Part shown: positions 1 through 11,907 of the stretch, piece after piece
How positions within the stretch are numbered: the stretch's first letter is position 1
Layout of the letters: each line of letters begins with the position of its first letter
From: Ectobius pallidus
Taxonomy: Eukaryota > Arthropoda > Insecta > Blattodea > Ectobiidae
Direction of reading: 5' to 3'
NCBI GenBank assembly: GCA_964059195.1
Contig: CAXKWD010000006.1
Location: forward strand, 178,558,825-178,622,824
Length of the DNA: 64,000 nt
Notes under the pieces: generated by a model
What the model saw: the letters and a program-made list of their open reading frames with translations, nothing else
The model's database searches: none
What the model was told of the DNA's origin: nothing
Position numbers and translations under genes: made by a program

Positions 1-202
1 AGATTCACATGGCCAATCAGGAAGCTCACAAGTATCTGCGCTGCAACAAGCCTGGAGTGGGCCAGTCAGAGATCGGAGAGCTGCCGAGAGATTACGTGCG
101 ACCCCGCGGCTTCCAAGCCGTGCCCGGTCTCATCGCGAAGCATTGCAAGGAGAGCAAGAAGACTTCGTCGTACTACGAGTCTCTGCAGGAAGAAATGAGC
201 AG
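1..202 (+). CDS. Exon of an unidentified gene, 5' end cut by the window
   Basis: The reading frame is open from the left edge through an ATG at 9 to a GT donor at 203 (AG|GTCAGT), ending in phase 2. It encodes about 66 residues with a GC-rich codon pattern unlike the AT-rich sequence that follows. It probably continues upstream, so the ATG need not be the start. It contains a KYLRCNKPG stretch and a basic, Ser/Tyr-rich tail. I do not recognise the family. It splices in frame to the exon at 1033. Confidence 0.65.
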
Positions 203-1032
203 GTCAGTCGCTAAGTTTCATGAAAATCTGATAGAAGTGTATTCGAGTTATCGGACGGACAGACACATGTAATAACTGTTTATCTTATGCACTGTTGCAT
301 GCTTCCAATACATAGTCCATCTCCTGATTTTGGAGATGACGACTCAGCGTGGGATCTTCCTATATTACAGCTAGAAAACAAATTGCGGCCAGCAAGGTGG
401 GTCCACATCTCAGTAGAATAACAGTATCCATTATAACACAAATGTGAAACCTTCAGAGCAATAAATGAAACTGCGTAATAAACTACCTACATTTAAAATA
501 AAACCACATCTGTTCCTGTTATTGTTAATACTGTATTACACTAAATTGAATTCAATATCATGTTGTAAAAATCCATTTGTTTCAAGAAAACAGCCAAGAG
601 AAGCCATAAGTACAGTCTGACCTCAATTTCCCGAAACGCTAAGAGAGCAAAAAAGTTGTTCAACTCACAGAAATTTACTTTTATCGAAATTTTATTGAAA
701 AATAAAAAAATACAATCTACCTGCCACTATTTACCTTAATGCAAGAAGGACAGTTGGTCATCCTGCTTTGTTCAGAACCATAATATGGCTGCCGTGTTTT
801 ACACGTAATAAAAATGAATTGATTGAAATGGGTAAAAATACAAGATCAAGTTCTAAAAACTACTAATTTCACCCCTTAATCAATTTCAAGTGCATTTAAT
901 GAAGTTTCCAGTTGGAATGCTAAGGAGATAGTATTTATTGTGGATATCATTTTACATCATGTGGATGGCTTGTACATACATTTGTTAATGATTTCTGTGT
1001 TTTTGTGTGTAATAAGAAGTAATGCATTGCAG
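203..1032 (+). other. Intron of the first gene
   Basis: AT-rich sequence between two in-frame exons, starting GTCAGT and ending TTGCAG. I see no recognisable element in it. Confidence 0.5.
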
Positions 1033-1233
1033 GAATTGCATGGAGACGTGCGACGTAGATGTCCAGCGTCGTGAGCCTCTAACCTCGCAAGCACATGAGA
1101 ATGTGCTGCGAGAGAGATATCTGATGAGTGCGTGGCACCAGGCGGCACTGCAGTCGGGCAACAAGAATCTGCAGTTGAGATACGGCAAGATTGCTAATAA
1201 ACAAGATCACAGCCCGAGAGCCAACAAAGACAG
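1033..1233 (+). CDS. Second visible exon of the unidentified gene
   Basis: The acceptor TTGCAG ends at 1032 and the donor GTAACC begins at 1234. It enters in phase 2 (AG|G) and leaves in phase 2, so it joins the previous exon and the exon at 4836. It encodes 67 residues, mostly charged and hydrophilic, including LRERYLMSAWHQAALQSG. Coding-like GC content contrasts with the flanking introns. Function unknown. Confidence 0.65.
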
Positions 1234-1302
1234 GTAACCAGTAGCATAGGTTCCATATATAATCATTTTAACCCCCATATCGATAGTTCTCTGCCAGGTA
1301 AG

Positions 1303-1408
1303 CAAGTCACCCAAAACTATCAACAACACGAGCTTCCCGACGTGCAAGAAGAAGGCTGAGGACCCTTTTCACAAATATAGGGATCGCAAATTGAAGGTGC
1401 GATGCTAA
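1303..1408 (+). CDS. Possible alternative 3' terminal exon of the unidentified gene
   Basis: A GC-rich open segment follows AG at 1301-1302 and would continue the phase-2 AG| end of the exon at 1033-1233. It encodes about 35 residues rich in Lys (KKKAEDPFHKYRDRK) and stops at TAA 1406-1408. Splicing it to the exon at 4836 does not keep frame, so if real it would give an isoform with a different C-terminus. A donor-like GTAAGC overlaps its start (1298-1303), which weakens the case. No clear poly(A) site was seen close by. Confidence 0.3.
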
Positions 1409-1716
1409 TTTGTAAAGGAAACACTGAAAGGTTGCAGACCCTTCTTCCTGCCCTGAACACGTGTTTCCAACGATCTTGGCTGAAGGCGTTCTCAGCAGAT
1501 GATGATGTTAGGCACAGCCATCTTAACATATCACTAATACCAACTTCCACTTTGAATAATACAATTTTCTTATGCTTAAAACTATTAAGTTAATCTTTTA
1601 TAATAGGTTCGTTGCCAAAGCACTCAGAAACCGTGAACACATCATACAATGTGATACTTTGGAGATGGTTTAATACACTTCTTCCCTATTATTAATCACT
1701 AACCGGAATCCAGACT

Positions 1717-1962
1717 TCAGTGAGCTTCCTCACCATTTTCAACAGTTACTCCATCTGCTTGTTGGTCCTCCTCATCGCCTTCTGGTGTACATCTAATGAA
1801 CCTCCCAATTAGATTGTCTTTGGTGGGAATTTCAAAATTCATGAGTCTTTGCTTATTTCTAAGGATGTGGATTCTTTCCCAAATTATGAGCTGTTTGTGA
1901 CCCTGAATGTCTCCAGTTCCACAAGTTTCAAGTGCTTGTAGTGATAAGTTATACAGAATCAC
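1717..1962 (-). mobile_element. PLE fragment, C-terminal end of the GIY-YIG endonuclease protein
   Basis: The minus-strand frame encodes a segment with LIIWERIHILRNKQRLMNFE followed by IPTKDNLIGRFI and PEG. This matches the C-terminal block of the better preserved PLE endonuclease ORFs at 13.9-14.5, 16.0-16.6 and 40.0-40.7 kb (VWEKIxx, LMNFEIP, EDNLI, PPxG). The catalytic GIY-YIG part is absent. It sits in the intron between 1234 and 4835. Confidence 0.75.
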
Positions 1963-2724
1963 GGTTAAATTATTTCACAAATATTCCCTATATTGATTTG
2001 CAATAATAATTAGTATGTATTAAACTATAGCCCTAACATAGATTGTACAGTAGGGCTCCCTCTCGGAGAAACAATAATAATAATAATATTGCATGTATAA
2101 CATGTTAAAGGGAAATACATATTCTATTCGCATATCATATTAAATGCAGAAACTATCGATTCCAAATTCTTGTAACCATTCCCAAAGTGCAAAATCATGG
2201 ATAAATTATAGACTGTTCATTACAGCAAATTCTCAAGCAGTCGTGGGTTTGCTTAGGGAACAAAACTATTACAGCCTTACTAATAAAAGCTGCTTATACC
2301 TGCGTTGAACGGTTGTTTGGTTGTTCACCGTGCAAGTTCTGCATAAGCCGCATTACCAATAATAGGTGTGTAACTGCCGAGTTTACACCAGGTTTGTACG
2401 TCCAACGTCATCAAATACGTCACGCTTTTCATGACGTTACTAGCCTCAGGCTATGAAGGGACTGCTGAACGCCATCTATCGGTGTAGCGGGCAAACAACG
2501 ATGGATCGTCTGCAGACTAATTGTAGTTTCAGTATTTCATTATATTGTTTTCAGAAAGCTGTAATCATGAGTACAAGTGTGGAAATATGTCCTGCAAACA
2601 AGGAACAATGTTTATAATTCCGCAAAAGTACCCCAGAATGTTTCATAACAAGTTACCTTAAGAATGGATGCATAACCTCAAAATTCAATCTCAGACATCT
2701 ACGAAGCGACCGGCTGTTACGCAT

Positions 2725-2862
2725 ATCGGCCATCTTGATTATTTACGTCAAGTTTAAACAAGGGGGCCAGGCTGTGTAAAGGTTGCACACATTCAGCCTT
2801 ATGCAACGATTATTAGTACACTTTCTTTCCTCAGCTGTGTATATTCCTGGTATAAATGTTAC
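2725..2862 (+). repeat. Dispersed repeat, copy 1
   Basis: The segment from TTATTTACGTCAAG to GTGTATTCCTGG is repeated with mismatches and small indels at about 7018-7136. The shared features, in order, are the CAAGGG stretch, AGGCTGTGTAAAG, ACACATTCAG, and GATTATTAGTA. The class of element is unknown. Confidence 0.6.
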
Positions 2863-3743
2863 AACTGGATTATTAGTAAGACTGTTAGTAACACTAGATG
2901 AACCTCTGCTGGCAGGGTTTTATAGATATCGTAAGCAAGCAGACACCAAGTGGTGTGGGTATGCTGCCATACTGGCAGAGCTTTATATATCTGACTCTAA
3001 ATGTAAGTAAAGTTGCTAAGAAATGAACACAAAAATAACCTAAAACAGTGCTGTGAAATCAGGTCTGGGCTGGGAGTGAGCGATTGGTCGTGTGTGTTGT
3101 GGTCTACTGTAAAGTAGAAAAGTCGTCACAAGATTTGAAGCTTTCACAGCACTGATTATTTAGGATGGGGCAAACTCTTTCCTTCTAAAACTCTCCATTT
3201 GATGTAAAAAGCCCTGGCATTCTATTGGTATTGGTATTGGTGCCTGGCAGCAAAATCTTCCTTAACCTTGTAGCTTAAAAAGTAATTTAGAAACCTGGTA
3301 TATTTGGAGATGAAGTGATTTCTTTCTATGCATCATCCGTCAAACCTGATTTGAAGCCCAAGAAATTGTTATTTATTAATTTCCTAATGCAGGAACAAAA
3401 TCTCCTTTGTCTTAGGCTTTCAAGACCATAATCTTCAACAACAGACATCTTTCTCAGGATGTGGCCATGTTCAGAGGAATGTGCAGTCTGCCTGGCGGAA
3501 GGGGAATTTCATCTCCCACTTCTGAATGCCCTTCGCCTGAAATGTGTTTCTCCACTGCCAGGAAGAAACAATTTCGTTCGTAGCTTTGGTTTCAATGCCA
3601 CTGAAAACCAGTGTTAACGTTCCTTTGTAGCCAAGAGTAGCTGTTTGTGGTCATTCATTCACTGGTACGCTTTGTCAGTATAGAAGGCTGTGGCTGGAAA
3701 CTGATGATCATTACAGTCTGCTACACTTGATGTTTTCCAAGTA

Positions 3744-4294
3744 CACTGACAGGCAAAAAAACCGATCACTGTAAAATTTGTTGTAATTTTAAGATTAAAC
3801 ATAATTTTGATTGGATGTTGGTGAGGATGAATTATTATTTTTATTGGACCATTAGCTATAGATACAGCATATCTGTTTTCTTCATATCTTCACTTTATCA
3901 CCAAACAAAACAAAACAAAAAAACATCGCAATAGGGCGATTCCAATCTGATTATGTGCACTAGCTTGTCATACACATTGCAAGATGTTTCATTGTTGTAT
4001 TCCAAACTGAAAGGAAACTGTCTCCCTTTGCATCAAAGTCCCAAAGATGTTACCAAAGCTGTTGTTTTAATTGATGATGGACGCAGCCTCTGATATGCCG
4101 CTGCAACCTTAGGCTCACCATTCACCACAGTGCAAGAGGCAACATGGGGAATTAAGTGTGAAATGTTTCATTAAATTTTAATCTTAAAAATGTATACAAT
4201 TGCAGTAATTTTATTTCAAGCACTACATAATTTTTATTTAAGCTTAATTTTTTTAAATTTCTTTAAGTGATCGTTTTTTTTTTGCCTGTCAGTG
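3744..4294. mobile_element. TA-flanked MITE, probably Tc1/mariner-like
   Basis: Terminal inverted repeats start CACTGACAGGCAAAAAA and end TTTTTTGCCTGTCAGTG, with a shared inner CGATCACT. The element is flanked by TA on both sides (3742-3743 and 4295-4296), the target duplication of the Tc1/mariner superfamily. At 551 bp with no usable ORF it is non-autonomous. Confidence 0.75.
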
Positions 4295-4835
4295 TATTTC
4301 AGGGTTAAAAAATATTGTATTGTTACATTGTTTAAATAGGTCTTAAATACTTTTAAAATATCTTCAGTACAAGATGTTCATGCCTTTTGCGCTCCTGCTT
4401 GGCGGTCATCTAGAAAGCAGGGTTGTTACACCACTGACTATATAGGAGAATTTCCCACATATCAAATAATAATAAGGGAGCGGATATGTCCCCCCCCCCC
4501 CTCCCAAAATGAGATATGACGAAAATCTTGGGATAGCATTCTGACTCTGGTTTTTCCCACTTCCTTCACACTTCTCGGTCAGAAAAAATGGCTCCTATGT
4601 CAACACCTCTTCTTTACTTGTTTGTTCTGCTTATTGTATTTTTGTCATGTTTGTGCCACTGGATTCCAGTGTTAAGAACTTGGAAAGGATGCATTAGTGC
4701 GACATAAACAATATAAACTTTCCATATATGGATGCCTTTACAACCTTTTATAAATATCGTTGAGAAGTAGTTACTCATTGCCATGCATTGAATGTCTCCA
4801 GTACTTCAACTTGTTCCTGAACTTTTCTTTTCCAG

Positions 4836-5256
4836 GAGCAATGGCCAGGTGTCTGATAATCCTTGGGGAAGAAACCGCCTTCAACAAATAAAGACTAATG
4901 GAAATAACAATAGTAATAATAATAATAATAACAACAACAATAGTGCTTCGTTCAGTCCAGCTTCAGATCTTCGACGCCTCCTCCGTTCAACTTGCGAGTC
5001 ACCTGAAGCTCCCAAGAAGAGAGGAGGCGAGGGCCAGACAGACTCCGACCTGAACGGTCCTTACAACTTCCGGCAGTTGCTTCGTCCGACGGCACATGCT
5101 CCCACAGAGTCTCTCCGCAAGAGGAAAGGAGTCACAACGGGAGATGGCGACGGGGAAAGGCAACACATCCTCAATGCTAACGTGAAATCTGCGAGTCCCG
5201 TTAACGATAGTCCCATTAAGCGCAGAGCAAAGCCTGGTCTCCCAAGGAAAGTTTAA
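4836..5256 (+). CDS. Terminal coding exon of the unidentified gene (Asn-rich tract, basic C-terminus)
   Basis: The acceptor TTTTCCAG ends at 4835; the exon enters in phase 2 (AG|G AGC) and ends at TAA 5254-5256, encoding about 140 residues. An NPWG motif is followed by an almost uninterrupted Asn run made from AAT/AAC codons (about 4902-4942). Two related segments follow, around LRRLLRST and FRQLLRPT, the second followed by ESLRKRKG; the C-terminus is strongly basic. The repeated (F/L)RxLLR(S/P)T pattern may be a short protein-binding motif. A class III myosin or espin-type tail crossed my mind, but I cannot support it. Confidence 0.7.
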
Positions 5257-5594
5257 ACACCAACAAGAAAATTCCTTCACCACCGTAAGTAGTTTCCAAG
5301 GTTATCTTCAATGTCTTCTTGTGTTACCTTTTCATTGTGTGTCTTCTAGAACCAGAAAACTTCAATCCTCTTCTCTACCTACTCAGTGTCGGTTAAGTAA
5401 GTCATGGGATGATGACCATGATAAGGGATGAGGAGATGGAAGCTGGTTTATACTGCGACTGAGGGCTTGACTTAGTTTCTTGTTGTTTCGCCATTTCAGA
5501 TTAAGTGTTTTTCCAGTTTACTATCGAAACATTTAAATTTGACTTGGGGTTTGTTTTTGGCAGGTAACTTGTGTGTGTCCTGTCCAACAATTAA

Positions 5595-5600
5595 AATAAA
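5595..5600 (+). promoter_or_regulatory. Candidate polyadenylation signal AATAAA for the first gene
   Basis: A canonical AATAAA lies about 340 bases after the stop codon at 5254-5256 on the same strand, in AT-rich sequence. It is the first perfect match I see downstream of the stop. Confidence 0.45.
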
Positions 5601-5984
5601 GTTTTACCAATTTAGCCATAACAACATGATATAATAAATAGAATCGTAGGCTTCTGTTTGGGTGATGCTGGGCCGTTTCCACAGCTCTCTTGTTCAGGGC
5701 AGAGAACATATACCTATGCTAGCGCCCTGACATACGTTGTCTATGTCAGCCTTGTTGTAATGTTGCCAGATTCTCAGCAAGTCGTTCATGTTCTGGGGTC
5801 ACCATGCTGTTTCAGTTTCTTCTTTGACCCTTTATCAGTTACCATCTCTCAGGAGTCGGGTAACATGTCCTGTATGTTTCCTACTGTCACACATTCCTAT
5901 TCTGGTTCACTTACTTAGTCACTTACTCAATGGCAATAGAAAATTCCTAATCAAGCTAAAGGAATATTATCTATTCTATGCGCT

Positions 5985-6215
5985 TACCTGAGCCTGCCAT
6001 TCAACCCTATTCTGTGCTAACTCCATCCAACCATCCCTCGCAAATCTCACTTCCCTTAAATCTATCTTAATATTGTCCTCCCACCTACGTCTAGGTCTTC
6101 AAAGTGGTCTCTTCCCTTCGGGTCTCCCAGTCAATACTTTTGAGATGTGTCTTTCCTCCCCATTTCATCCTCCGTGATTTAATTATCCTTACTATATCCG
6201 GTGAAGAGTACAGGT
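5985..6215 (-). mobile_element. LINE remnant, C-terminal end of an endonuclease/reverse transcriptase ORF
   Basis: On the minus strand, with frameshifts, I read IKSRRMKWGG, then RRRWEDNIKIDLREV and FARDGWMELAQNR. This is the familiar C-terminal signature of insect non-LTR retrotransposon ORF2 proteins. There is no reverse transcriptase core here, so it is a short broken remnant. Confidence 0.75.
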
Positions 6216-7345
6216 TATGAAGCTTTCATCTCTCTTAGGTCCGAATATTTTCCTAAGCACCCTTGTTTTCAAACACACTCACTTATCATGCTTTTCCTGA
6301 AGAGTAAGCAACCATGTCTCACAGCTGACATAATCTTTCTGTCATGTATCTGTTGTTCTTTCACCGTTAATATTAATCAGGATTAATAAATAGACCTCGT
6401 CGTATGCATCATAAATACGTGAACCAGCATGTGATCATTTCCGTGGTCGACTTAACACCAATTTCCCAATTTGGTTTTTCACGACTACCATTGAAGTTCA
6501 CTTCTGAAATTAGCCTGTCAACTGTCTTACAGCATTTTATTCTTAGTATAAACTTTTTTCTATGTGAAATATTGAAAAAGTGGTTGACTCCACCTAGCCG
6601 GTTTCACGGTATATACCCTTGTTGACAGGCATTTGTTGGTATTGTTTTGAATGAGTGATGAAGACAATTATTTATATGAAGCTGTAGAATGCATGTATAT
6701 CATACCGGTAATTATACTAGGGATTTTTAATCATTAGAATTCTATTTTGTTGTTGTTAAAAGTTAGATTGATTGTTACCATTGTTGTACTTAAATGAAGA
6801 TTTTATTAGCAAGAAAAAATTTAATTGAGAAAGTAAACAGTTTTGTAAATAAGAGGTTAATTATTAAAGTAGGCTGTTCTGTAGTTTGTTACCAACTTAT
6901 TGCAATGAAATGTACCTTTAACACTAAACTTTCCGTTATTTCCTGATGTACCTCAAAATTAAATCTCAGTCCTTTTACAGTCCTCAGTCTCAGTCCTAGT
7001 TACAAATATTGATCGTCTTCATTATTTACGTCAAGTAACACAAGGGTGTTTAGGCTGTGTAAAGTGTTGTACACATTCAGTCTTTTACGCAGGGATTATT
7101 AGTAATATTTTTTATTCGGTTTTGTGTATTCCTGGAATGTCTCACTCATGGCATCCTTCCTATTTCTCATGGTGTAATGCGAGTGATTTAGAGTACCAAC
7201 TTACAACACGACCTGTTGTCATCATGCTGTCTGCAACGAGACGAAATCGTTGGGGAACAGCAGGCGTCATGAAGTAAGATCTGCCATGTTGGGAAGAGTG
7301 CTCTGTTAGAAGTTAGTTATTGTATTTACTATTGTGCAGCATGTA
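6216..7345. other. Intergenic sequence without recognised genes
   Basis: Apart from the dispersed repeat at 7018-7136 I see only AT-rich sequence with short random ORFs. It lies between the two genes. Confidence 0.4.
7018..7136 (+). repeat. Dispersed repeat, copy 2
   Basis: Second, more diverged copy of the repeat at 2725-2862, same strand. It shows the family is mobile or was duplicated, since the two copies share no flanking sequence. Confidence 0.6.
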
Positions 7346-7966
7346 TGTGGGTCGTCCAGAAAGTAAAGAACAATTTGACATAACGAAATAATAACAAAAG
7401 ATATCAACAGAAAACTTTATTTACAAAGATACAGTACCTTACTCTATTTCTCAACTTAATTGCCATTGCTGTCAAGGCATTTTTTGTCAGTGTCGATGTT
7501 ATACTCTTCTGCCACCAAAGACCTGACCCAGAATGTCACTGAAGTCCTTTAGTTTATGAAACAAGTGAGAATTGCTGGTGCCAGGTCAGGGCTGTAAGGA
7601 GGACGTTCAAAAATTTCCCACTTAAAAAAAAAGTTGTGCCTGTGTTTAGGCCGAGCATTGTTGTGAATAAAAAACACCTTTTCAGACAACTTTCCACGTC
7701 TCTTGTTTTGCATGGCATGTCATAGTCGAAGAGTTGCACAATAGACCTCTGCGTTTATTCCTTGTCTTCTTGGCAAAATCTCCAAGTTCAGGACTTTGGC
7801 AGCAGAGTATAGCATCAACACTGAAAAACATGGTACAATAAATGCCTTGACAGCAATGGCGATTACGTTGAGAAACAGAGTAAGGTACTTATCTTTGAGA
7901 ATAAAGTTTTCTGTTGATACCTTTCGTTATTATTTAGTTATGCCAAATCGTTCTGGATGACCCTTG
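7346..7966 (-). mobile_element. Mariner-like foldback element, broken
   Basis: TA lies at 7344-7345 and 7967-7968. The ends are inverted copies (GGGTCGTCC and GGATGACCC), and the inverted similarity extends well inwards (about 7396-7483 against 7838-7918). On the minus strand a mariner transposase piece reads ERPPYSPDLAP, the block before the last catalytic Asp. Frameshifts and the short length (about 620 bp) show a deleted, inactive copy. Confidence 0.75.
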
Positions 7967-8699
7967 TACATGCGAGAAAGTAAAATGACTAAATTTATTA
8001 CAATCTTCATGTACTGTACAATTAGGACTGGTGTTGACTTATTCTGGTGGTAGGGTCGTGCAACGGGAAGGACTGGCTGAACCTATCGGTTCCCTGTTGC
8101 TAGGGTTTACAATACAGAGCGAGCTCACTAAGGCTGGAGGAATCTTCACCTGTTCTTCGCTTCTAAGTTTTGTATTTATTTAACTTTGATTCTGTTAAGT
8201 TACAATATTGTTATTACCCGCTATTTCAAAACAACAGAATATCTCAGTGTTTCAATTATATTGTATATGTTAGAAACATAAATAATTATACTAATAAAAC
8301 TAATCTTGAACTGCCATATGGGCTTACAAATTAAAAAAGAAACAAATGAACTATAGATTCATAGATTACCCAAATCATGCATAAAAAATTAAAACAATTG
8401 ATAATTAAAAATTAAAAAAACTTCTTTGAGGTGCATTTCATGATTATAAAGTGTGACACTCGGGGTAAAAACCTCAGATTTGAATTCCCTAGCCCATCCA
8501 AATTATCCAAATATTTCATCCAAATGTTTCAATGTTTTCCCATCTAGCCCTGCCTTCATCATCCCTTTCTATTCACCTATGTAAAAATAAAAAATAAAAA
8601 AAACCACATCTGATTGACGTAATGTTTTCAACAAATGAATCAAGTAGAGTGGGTTAACAAAATCCAAGTGATCAACAAATTGATGCATTAGAGTATTCT

Positions 8700-9093
8700 G
8701 TATCTGTATCTGGTACCCTATGATCCCCAGGTGGGGCGAAGGGGCCTCCAAGCGGAGGTTTCATTACCTATACTAATTTTGATATGCTTATTTTCCGAGA
8801 GAGGGTAGAGGGACAGGTGGTAAGCCCATCGCCTCGCAACCCCCCTCTGGAAACTAAGTATTTCTGGACGTGAAAGGGCCGAGAAATTTTGTCCAGAGGC
8901 TCTAATTGAGGCTTGGAGTTCTTTTATGTGCTTTAAATCTACGAGACGGGACCCCCAGCTTAAAGTCCCTCCCGGAGGACTCCGTGTACAGGATTTTTAC
9001 GTCCTGAAAAATCCATCGACTGCGGCCGGGTTTGATCCCGCACCCTGCGGATCTAGAGGCGGGCACGCTACCTCTAGACCACCACGGCCGACC
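8700..9093 (-). mobile_element. tRNA-derived SINE, minus strand
   Basis: Read on the minus strand, the head begins near GGTCGGCCGTGGTGG and contains an A-box-like GGTCTAGAGG and a B-box GGATCAAACCC (complement near 9028-9038). The body has a GC content well above its flanks. Its tail runs towards 8700. These are the internal RNA polymerase III promoter boxes of tRNA-derived SINEs. Confidence 0.65.
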
Positions 9094-10165
9094 ATTAGAG
9101 TATTAGAATGCAATAAATCAATTTCAGCTATGCCCCCCCCCTCCCCGGCGACCTTCAATTAATTTCCCAATTGAATACGGTCTACAGGGAAACACCAGCT
9201 CAAATGTATTAGATCCTATTGTTGTTCTAGAACATGGACCTACTTTTCTATAATCTGGTGCATTTGAGGGTAAGAAAAATTAGTCCTGTGTTTCAGAAAA
9301 TAATTTTTTGGGCTTCCAACCAGGTGAGTAGTATTGTTGATTCCGATTTTTGCAGAGAGAATTTAATTTATTGGGAAAAGGTGTTTGTTATCTATAGTCG
9401 AAGTACTAAGTGGAGAGCCAATAGGAAAATCAGGGAGTGAAACAAATAGACATAGAACTCTGATTCATTGGGGAGGAAAAAAGGAATTGAATAGTGATGT
9501 GGGATGTGTAAACAGTTCTTTTCTTCACCAATGCCCTCTTTGGTATCGTAGCTACCAGGCCTCGCTAAGCTGTAGACTGCCATCCATATAGAAGGAAATA
9601 GAAATTGTAAAATTTCATTTGGTGAATAAAATCTTCAAGTTTCGGTTTTGGGTTTCCAAGGTCTCTACTAGAATATGATCCCTATTATTTTATTATATTA
9701 GAAACAGTGTCATGGTAATAATTATAAATTTATTTCATAATATTTGACTTTTTTTTTATTTATTATTATTAGGTTCACATATTTTCTTTTTCATTCGATT
9801 AAGGCATCTCAAGACCACATGAAACAGTTTTATCTTCTTTCCTTTCCCAATGGTGGTGCTTTTCTTTTTCTTAATAGTTTTTGATATCATCATTCGCCAT
9901 GCGTTCGACCACCATGATCGACCTAAAGATTTTCGATTGCATTGCAGGATCGCCACTACAGGCTAGTAAATTACTGCTACTGTAAGTTACTGAACTTAAA
10001 AGATTGCGACAATTTTAACAGGTAATTAAATGAAAATATACACTTATAAATAAATTGTGAAATACACAAATGTTTTTCAAAAATTATTTTTAAACTCGGT
10101 TAAGTATTTTCCGTAACAAATTTAGTTTCTAATTTTATTTTATTTTTCATTGATGGATGCCTTGT
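9094..10165. other. Intergenic AT-rich sequence
   Basis: Contains short overlapping ORFs on both strands (9234-9591) with no recognisable domain, and A/T homopolymer runs near 9750. I see no gene. Confidence 0.4.
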
Positions 10166-11899
10166 CAATGTTGCCAACTTAGCGGAGTTCTCGTTAAATT
10201 TGGGGGGTTTTTAACGTTTTCAACGGGGGAAAATATGGTTTTAGCGAATAGCGGATTTTTTAGTGGATGTTGTGCTTTGACGGAATACTTAAAAAATATA
10301 ATATAATGCCATATTTTAAATTTTCTTTATTAAATTTTAGCGTTTGAGCCTGATGACATTACCAATAATACTTTCGGCTAAAGAGATGAGGTTTCTAGAC
10401 GACGCACTGTCAGAAATAAACTTCCATTAGTTTCTATTCGACTGAGGCTATGACCAACAAGGAATGGACAAACACCAACTATGAGTTGAGACACACAGTG
10501 ACACGATTTGCGATTCATGGTTTCCACCAATAAGGTGTGCACTGAAAAGACGTATCACGACCCGGGTCATGAATGTGAATGTGCTTGGTGTGGGGGTTGG
10601 TGCAGTAAATACCATGCTCTGACTTGCTCAAAGAGAGCGGTATCAATAGTACATTTATGTAGTGACTAAGTGATCAGCGACAGTGCTCTTCTTTAATGCC
10701 CATTGGGCGCATTTCATTATTTATTAACAGATCGAACTGCGAGTCAATCAGAAGGAATCGGTTCGTTCAAGAGCGTGGTATGGTGAACGATCTACTCTCA
10801 GTGAACTCTCTAGTTCGTTAACAGATCGAACTGCGAGTCAATAAGGAGGAATCGGTTCGTTCAAGAGCGTGGTATGGTGAACGATCTACTCTCAGTGAAC
10901 TATCTAGTTCGTTAACAGATCGAACTGCGAGTCAATAAGAAGGAATCGGTTCGTTCAAGAGCATGGTATGGTGAACGATCTTCCTAGCTAGTTCGTTAAC
11001 AGATCGAACTGCGAGTCATTAAGAAGGAAAAAGTTCGTTCACGAGCTTGGTATCGTGAACGATCTACTGTCAGTGAACTAGCCAGTTCGTTAACAGATCA
11101 AACTGCGAGTCATTAAGAAGGAATAAGTTCGTTCACGAGCTTGGTATCGTGAACGATCTAGTCTCAGTGAACTAGCTAGTTCGTTAACAGATCGAACTGC
11201 GAGTCAATCAGAAGGAATCGGTTCGTTCAAGAGCGTGGTATGGTGAACGATCTACTCTCAGTGAACTATCTAGTTTGTTAACAGATCGAACTGCGAGTCA
11301 ATCAGAAGGAATCGGTTCGTTCATGAGCATGGTATGGTGAACGATTTTCTCTCAGAGAACTAGCTAGTTCGTTAACAGATCGAATTGCGAGTCATTCAGA
11401 AGGAGTCGGTTCGTTCAAGATCTTCTCTCAGTGAACTTAACTGCTAGTCATTCGGAAGGAATCAGTTCTTTCACGAGCGTATGCAAATTGTGCGAAGATG
11501 CCTATGAAAGATACTACGCCATCTCATGCAGCCGAAGAGTGTGGTCACTAACTAGTTTCTGCAGTAAATAAACACCCATGGAATAAACACATCAAACATG
11601 CATATTTTGCGCTATTCTATTATTAATTAGTTGAAATTTATAACTCTGGATTGGGAAAAAATCAAAATATAAGTGAATTTTGTTTAATTAAATGAGAATT
11701 TCTATACAAGTGATTATAACCTTTTCAAAGAAATTTCGGAATTGCCCTTATGCTTTTATTGCTGCCATGGACAAATGCACAAGTTGAAAGTGCTTTCGGC
11801 TATTTGAACTTCAATTAATTAATTATTTTAATTTAGCGGATTTCAGCGAATTTTGAACACTGTTTTAACGAAACAAATTTTTTGGAGTTGGCAACACTG
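10166..11899 (+). mobile_element. hAT DNA transposon relic with 8-bp target duplication
   Basis: The exact octamer TGCCTTGT occurs at 10158-10165 and 11900-11907. Between them the termini are inverted: CAATGTTGCCAACT at the left, AGTTGGCAACACTG at the right, so the TIR is CA(A/G)TGTTGCCAACT, typical of hAT elements. Near the right end (about 11749-11817) a plus-strand frame reads ALMLLLLPWTNAQVESAFGY followed by LNFN and a stop, like the hAT C-terminal dimerisation region. Most transposase is gone. The interior carries a 94-bp tandem array (10727-11480). Confidence 0.85.
10727..11480 (+). repeat. 94-bp minisatellite inside the hAT element
   Basis: The anchor AACAGATCGAACTGCGAGTC recurs with anchors at about 10731, 10824, 10919, 11003 (a shortened unit), 11097, 11191, 11284 and 11379, i.e. 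every 93-95 bases, then a truncated unit. Each unit contains GGTTCGTTCAAGAGC, GTGAACGATCT and a near-palindrome GTGAACTAGCTAGTTCG. Units differ by point changes, so the array is old enough to have diverged. Confidence 0.9.
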
Positions 11900-11907
11900 T
11901 GCCTTGT

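Noticed and set aside
10727..11480. CRISPR array
   Set aside because: The repeats are contiguous 94-bp tandem units without unique spacers and lie in a eukaryotic hAT element.
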